Assembly (NCBI GenBank): GCA_019314105.1
Contig: JAFCZY010000025.1
Location: 1 to 17,164, forward strand
Direction: 5' to 3'
Length of the DNA stretch: 17,164 bases
DNA from: Deltaproteobacteria bacterium
Lineage (GTDB): Bacteria > Desulfobacterota > Desulfobacteria > Desulfobacterales > Desulfobacteraceae
A program made the translations under genes and the position numbers. This document shows, piece by piece, positions 14,681 through 17,164 of this stretch. Each line of letters opens with the position of its first letter. Positions within the stretch are counted from its first letter, which is position 1. The notes under the pieces were generated by a model, which searched no databases, was not told the DNA's origin, and was given only the letters and a program-made list of their open reading frames with translations.

Positions 14681-15175
14681 TTAAAAATTCGGAACTTTAT
14701 TAAAAATAATGGAATAGATTAATATGCCCATTCCAACACTGATGGCGCTATCTGCAATATTGAATGCCGGCCAATGGGCAGATCCCATATAAAAATCAAG
14801 AAAATCCACGACTTTGCCATACCTGAACCGGTCAATCAAATTTCCCATGGCACCCCCAAAAATTAAGGCCAGTCCATAGGAAAGAAACACAAATTCTGAC
14901 GCACATTTTTTATAAACCCATAAAACAAAAAGAGCAATAATAGAGGACAGGAACAGAAAAATAAATTTTCTAATTTCAGGGGATTGGGACGCAAAAAAAC
15001 CAAAGGCACCGCCCGGATTCAGGATATGGGTAATATTAAAAAAATTTTCTATCACAATGATAGTGTCATATAATGCCACATTTATTTTAATCATATATTT
15101 GCTGATCTGGTCAGCGAAAACAACACATCCACTGACCAGAATTAATCTAACCCATATTTTTGAGGTCAAATTCAA
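14681..15175 (-). CDS. lspA: Lipoprotein signal peptidase (signal peptidase II)
   Basis: LspA is an inner-membrane aspartyl protease that cleaves the signal peptide of diacylated prolipoproteins after Lgt has acted. The 164-residue protein has four hydrophobic segments and the conserved HILNPGGAFGFF, GNLIDRFRYGKVVDFLDF, and PAFNIADSAI motifs. Asp115, Asp124 and Asp142 are the conserved acidic residues that include the catalytic pair. The start appears to be TTG at 15175, one base after the ileS stop, with no obvious ribosome binding site; a second TTG lies two codons later. Translation probably relies on ribosomes finishing ileS. Its adjacency to ileS is a widely conserved bacterial arrangement. 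Confidence 0.95.
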   Translation of the reverse strand: MNLTSKIWVRLILVSGCVVFADQISKYMIKINVALYDTIIVIENFFNITHILNPGGAFGFFASQSPEIRKFIFLFLSSIIALFVLWVYKKCASEFVFLSYGLALIFGGAMGNLIDRFRYGKVVDFLDFYMGSAHWPAFNIADSAISVGMGILIYSIIFNKVPNF

Positions 15176-15176
15176 G

Positions 15177-17164
15177 TTACACGATCTTTTTTAAAGCGGC
15201 TGCACATCGTTCACAGGCGGTTGGATGATCTGCATCATTGCCGATGGTGGTATCAAACCGCCAGCACCGTTCACATTTTTCACCCCTTGCTTTTTTGACC
15301 TTGATGGCAAGCCCTTCAATTTCTTTGGCCTGATAGGCGGTATCATCAAGAGTCTCTACAATCACAGCACTTGATACAATAAAGATATCATTGAGATTTT
15401 CATTTAAATTCTGAACCTGGGATTTTAGTTGGGTGTCCGGCAGTTTGATTTCCAAGGCTGCGTCCAAAGGATGACCAATCAACTTTTGTATCCTTGCTTC
15501 TTCCAGGGCTTTGGTGACTTCACTTCTAAGACTTCTGATATTCTCCCATCTCTCAGCCAGATCATTGTCTTCCCATTCATCGTTAAGCGCCACCATGGAA
15601 TCAAGATGAATGCTTTCTTTATGATCCGAACTTTTGGGCATATGTTGATATATTTCATCTGCTGTAAATGGCAGAATCGGCGCCATAATTTTTACAATAG
15701 CATCCAGAACAATAAACATCACGGTCTGGGCATCCCGCCGCAAGGGGTCTTTTGCAGGAGACGTATAAAGTCTGTCCTTGATAATATCCAAATAAAAAGA
15801 GGACAGGTCCTTCACACAAAAATTATGCAGGGTATGGTAAATGGTATGGAATTCATAGGTGTCATAAGCCGTAAGTGAGCGGTTTACCACATGATGAAGC
15901 CGGTGAAGAATAAACCGATCAAGCTCGGACATTTCTTTGATGGATCTCAGGCCCTTTGTAACATCAAAATCTGAAAAATTACCCAACATAAACCGGCAGG
16001 TATTTCTGATACGCCGGTATGCATCGGACAATTGTTTAATAATATTATTGGAAATGCTGATATCTCCCTTATAGTCAGCCGAAGCTGCCCAAAGCCTTAA
16101 TACGTCCGCACCATACTGCTTAATCACAGAGTCGGGCGCCACAACATTCCCCACAGACTTAGACATTTTATGGCCCTTTTCATCCACAACAAATCCATGG
16201 GTGAGAACAGCTTTATACGGAGCGCTTCCTGTTCTGCCGACACCGGTCAGCAAAGAAGAATGAAACCATCCCCTGTGTTGATCACTTCCCTCAAGATACA
16301 TATCCGCAGGACGGGAGAGACCTTCTCTTTCATCCAGAACCGCTGCATGGCTCACCCCTGAATCAAACCATACATCAAGAATATTATGATCCTTTGTAAA
16401 ATCAGTAGATCCGCATTGTTCACATTTAGCCCCTTTTGGCATCAAAAATTCTGCATCCTTATCAAACCAGATATCAGAAGAATGTTCAGTAAACAATCCA
16501 TGTATTTTATCCACAGATTCCCGCGTGACATAGACTTTTTTGCATTTTTTGCAATGAAATACAGGAATGGGAACACCCCAGGAGCGTTGCCGTGAAAGAC
16601 ACCAGTCCGGCCGGGTTTCTATCATGGCATAAATTCTTTCCCGGCCCCAGCTTGGAATCCACTGAACATTATTAATTTCATCAAGGGTTTTCTGCCGAAG
16701 ATTAAACTTGTCCATTGAGATAAACCATTGGGGCGTTGCCCGGTATATAACCGGTTTTTTACATCGCCAGCAATGCGGATAAGAATGAGACAAATTTTCA
16801 TTTTTTAATAAAAGGTTTAAACTTGAAAGCTTTTCATTAATAGTTTTATTGGCTTTAAAAATAAATTCACCACCAAAGTATTCTACATCCTTTGAAAACA
16901 CACCATTGTCTTCAACCGGCGAGTAACATTCCAGGCCGTATTTGTTACCTACAATATGATCATCAGCGCCATGTCCGGGTGCTGTGTGAACACACCCGGT
17001 ACCGGCTTCGAGCGTTACATGATTTCCCAGAATAATCAGAGAATCCCTGTCATAGATCGGGTGTTTGCATTTTTTATTTTCAAGATCCTTAGATGAAAAC
17101 TCTTTGATGACTGAATATTCTTCAATTCCAAATTCTTTCATTACCGATTCTGCCAGATCCCTGG
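15177..17164 (-). CDS. ileS: Isoleucyl-tRNA synthetase, C-terminal ~661 residues (5' end outside window)
   Basis: IleS charges tRNA-Ile. The frame is open to the right edge of the window, so the Rossmann N-terminus with the HIGH motif is missing. Visible in order are: part of the CP1 editing domain (LEAGTGCVHTAPGHGADDH), the PQWFISMDKF and RQRSWGVPIPVFHC region with a CxxC pair, WFDSGVSHAAVL, the KMSKS loop (codons at 16155-16169, in HKMSKSVGNVVAPDSV), the helical anticodon-binding domain, and a C-terminal zinc finger (KCERCWRFD then CERC). This is the common bacterial IleS layout with the C-terminal zinc site. The stop at 15177-15179 lies one base from the lspA start. It is the most upstream gene visible of the operon ileS-lspA-lgt-holA-pyk; the promoter lies outside the window. 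Confidence 0.96.
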   Translation of the reverse strand, partial: RDLAESVMKEFGIEEYSVIKEFSSKDLENKKCKHPIYDRDSLIILGNHVTLEAGTGCVHTAPGHGADDHIVGNKYGLECYSPVEDNGVFSKDVEYFGGEFIFKANKTINEKLSSLNLLLKNENLSHSYPHCWRCKKPVIYRATPQWFISMDKFNLRQKTLDEINNVQWIPSWGRERIYAMIETRPDWCLSRQRSWGVPIPVFHCKKCKKVYVTRESVDKIHGLFTEHSSDIWFDKDAEFLMPKGAKCEQCGSTDFTKDHNILDVWFDSGVSHAAVLDEREGLSRPADMYLEGSDQHRGWFHSSLLTGVGRTGSAPYKAVLTHGFVVDEKGHKMSKSVGNVVAPDSVIKQYGADVLRLWAASADYKGDISISNNIIKQLSDAYRRIRNTCRFMLGNFSDFDVTKGLRSIKEMSELDRFILHRLHHVVNRSLTAYDTYEFHTIYHTLHNFCVKDLSSFYLDIIKDRLYTSPAKDPLRRDAQTVMFIVLDAIVKIMAPILPFTADEIYQHMPKSSDHKESIHLDSMVALNDEWEDNDLAERWENIRSLRSEVTKALEEARIQKLIGHPLDAALEIKLPDTQLKSQVQNLNENLNDIFIVSSAVIVETLDDTAYQAKEIEGLAIKVKKARGEKCERCWRFDTTIGNDADHPTACERCAAALKKIV

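Overview
The window looks like chromosomal DNA from an anaerobic sulfate-reducing or syntrophic bacterium of the Desulfobacterota, most likely near Desulfobacterales (Desulfobacula, Desulfobacter or Desulfobacterium types). This is inferred from the pairing of a two-subunit MetV/MetF methylene-THF reductase with a split-P glycine cleavage system, the general protein style and the AT-rich bases. No rRNA or other taxonomic marker is present, so the placement is tentative. I saw no mobile element, CRISPR array, tRNA or rRNA.

Region 1 (1-3121, + strand) holds the tail of an unrecognised gene, metV, metF, a small FmdB-type zinc ribbon protein and, behind its own likely promoter, an exported TPR-SPOR protein. 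MetV and MetF interconvert methylene-THF and methyl-THF, the methyl-branch step of the Wood-Ljungdahl pathway.

Region 2 (3138-11195) is a nearly self-contained glycine cleavage module. lpdA (L-protein) is read leftward. A 120-bp AT-rich spacer with overlapping divergent promoter-like elements separates it from a rightward operon: an Lrp/AsnC-family regulator, gcvT, gcvH, gcvPA, gcvPB, lipB, lipA. These encode all four Gcv activities, the two enzymes that build lipoate on GcvH, and a plausible local regulator. The gcvT leader is only 30 bases, too short for a glycine riboswitch. The product, methylene-THF, is the substrate of the neighbouring MetVF, so regions 1 and 2 together read as a C1/glycine metabolism island.

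Region 3 (11236-17164, - strand) is a tightly packed housekeeping operon read leftward: ileS (5' end beyond the window), lspA, lgt, holA, pyk. Genes overlap or are separated by at most 10 bases. It converges on lipA at a shared hairpin (11200-11235).

The two most notable sequence-level observations are as follows. (1) Pyruvate kinase appears frameshifted near 11378-11385: about 48 family-typical C-terminal residues continue in the +1 frame down to a stop at 11236, right beside the terminator hairpin. (2) A perfect 15-bp inverted repeat with a 24-base loop (9644-9697) sits just inside the start of lipB, immediately after gcvPB. I did not find a convincing wholly new system; most of the window is recognisable core metabolism.
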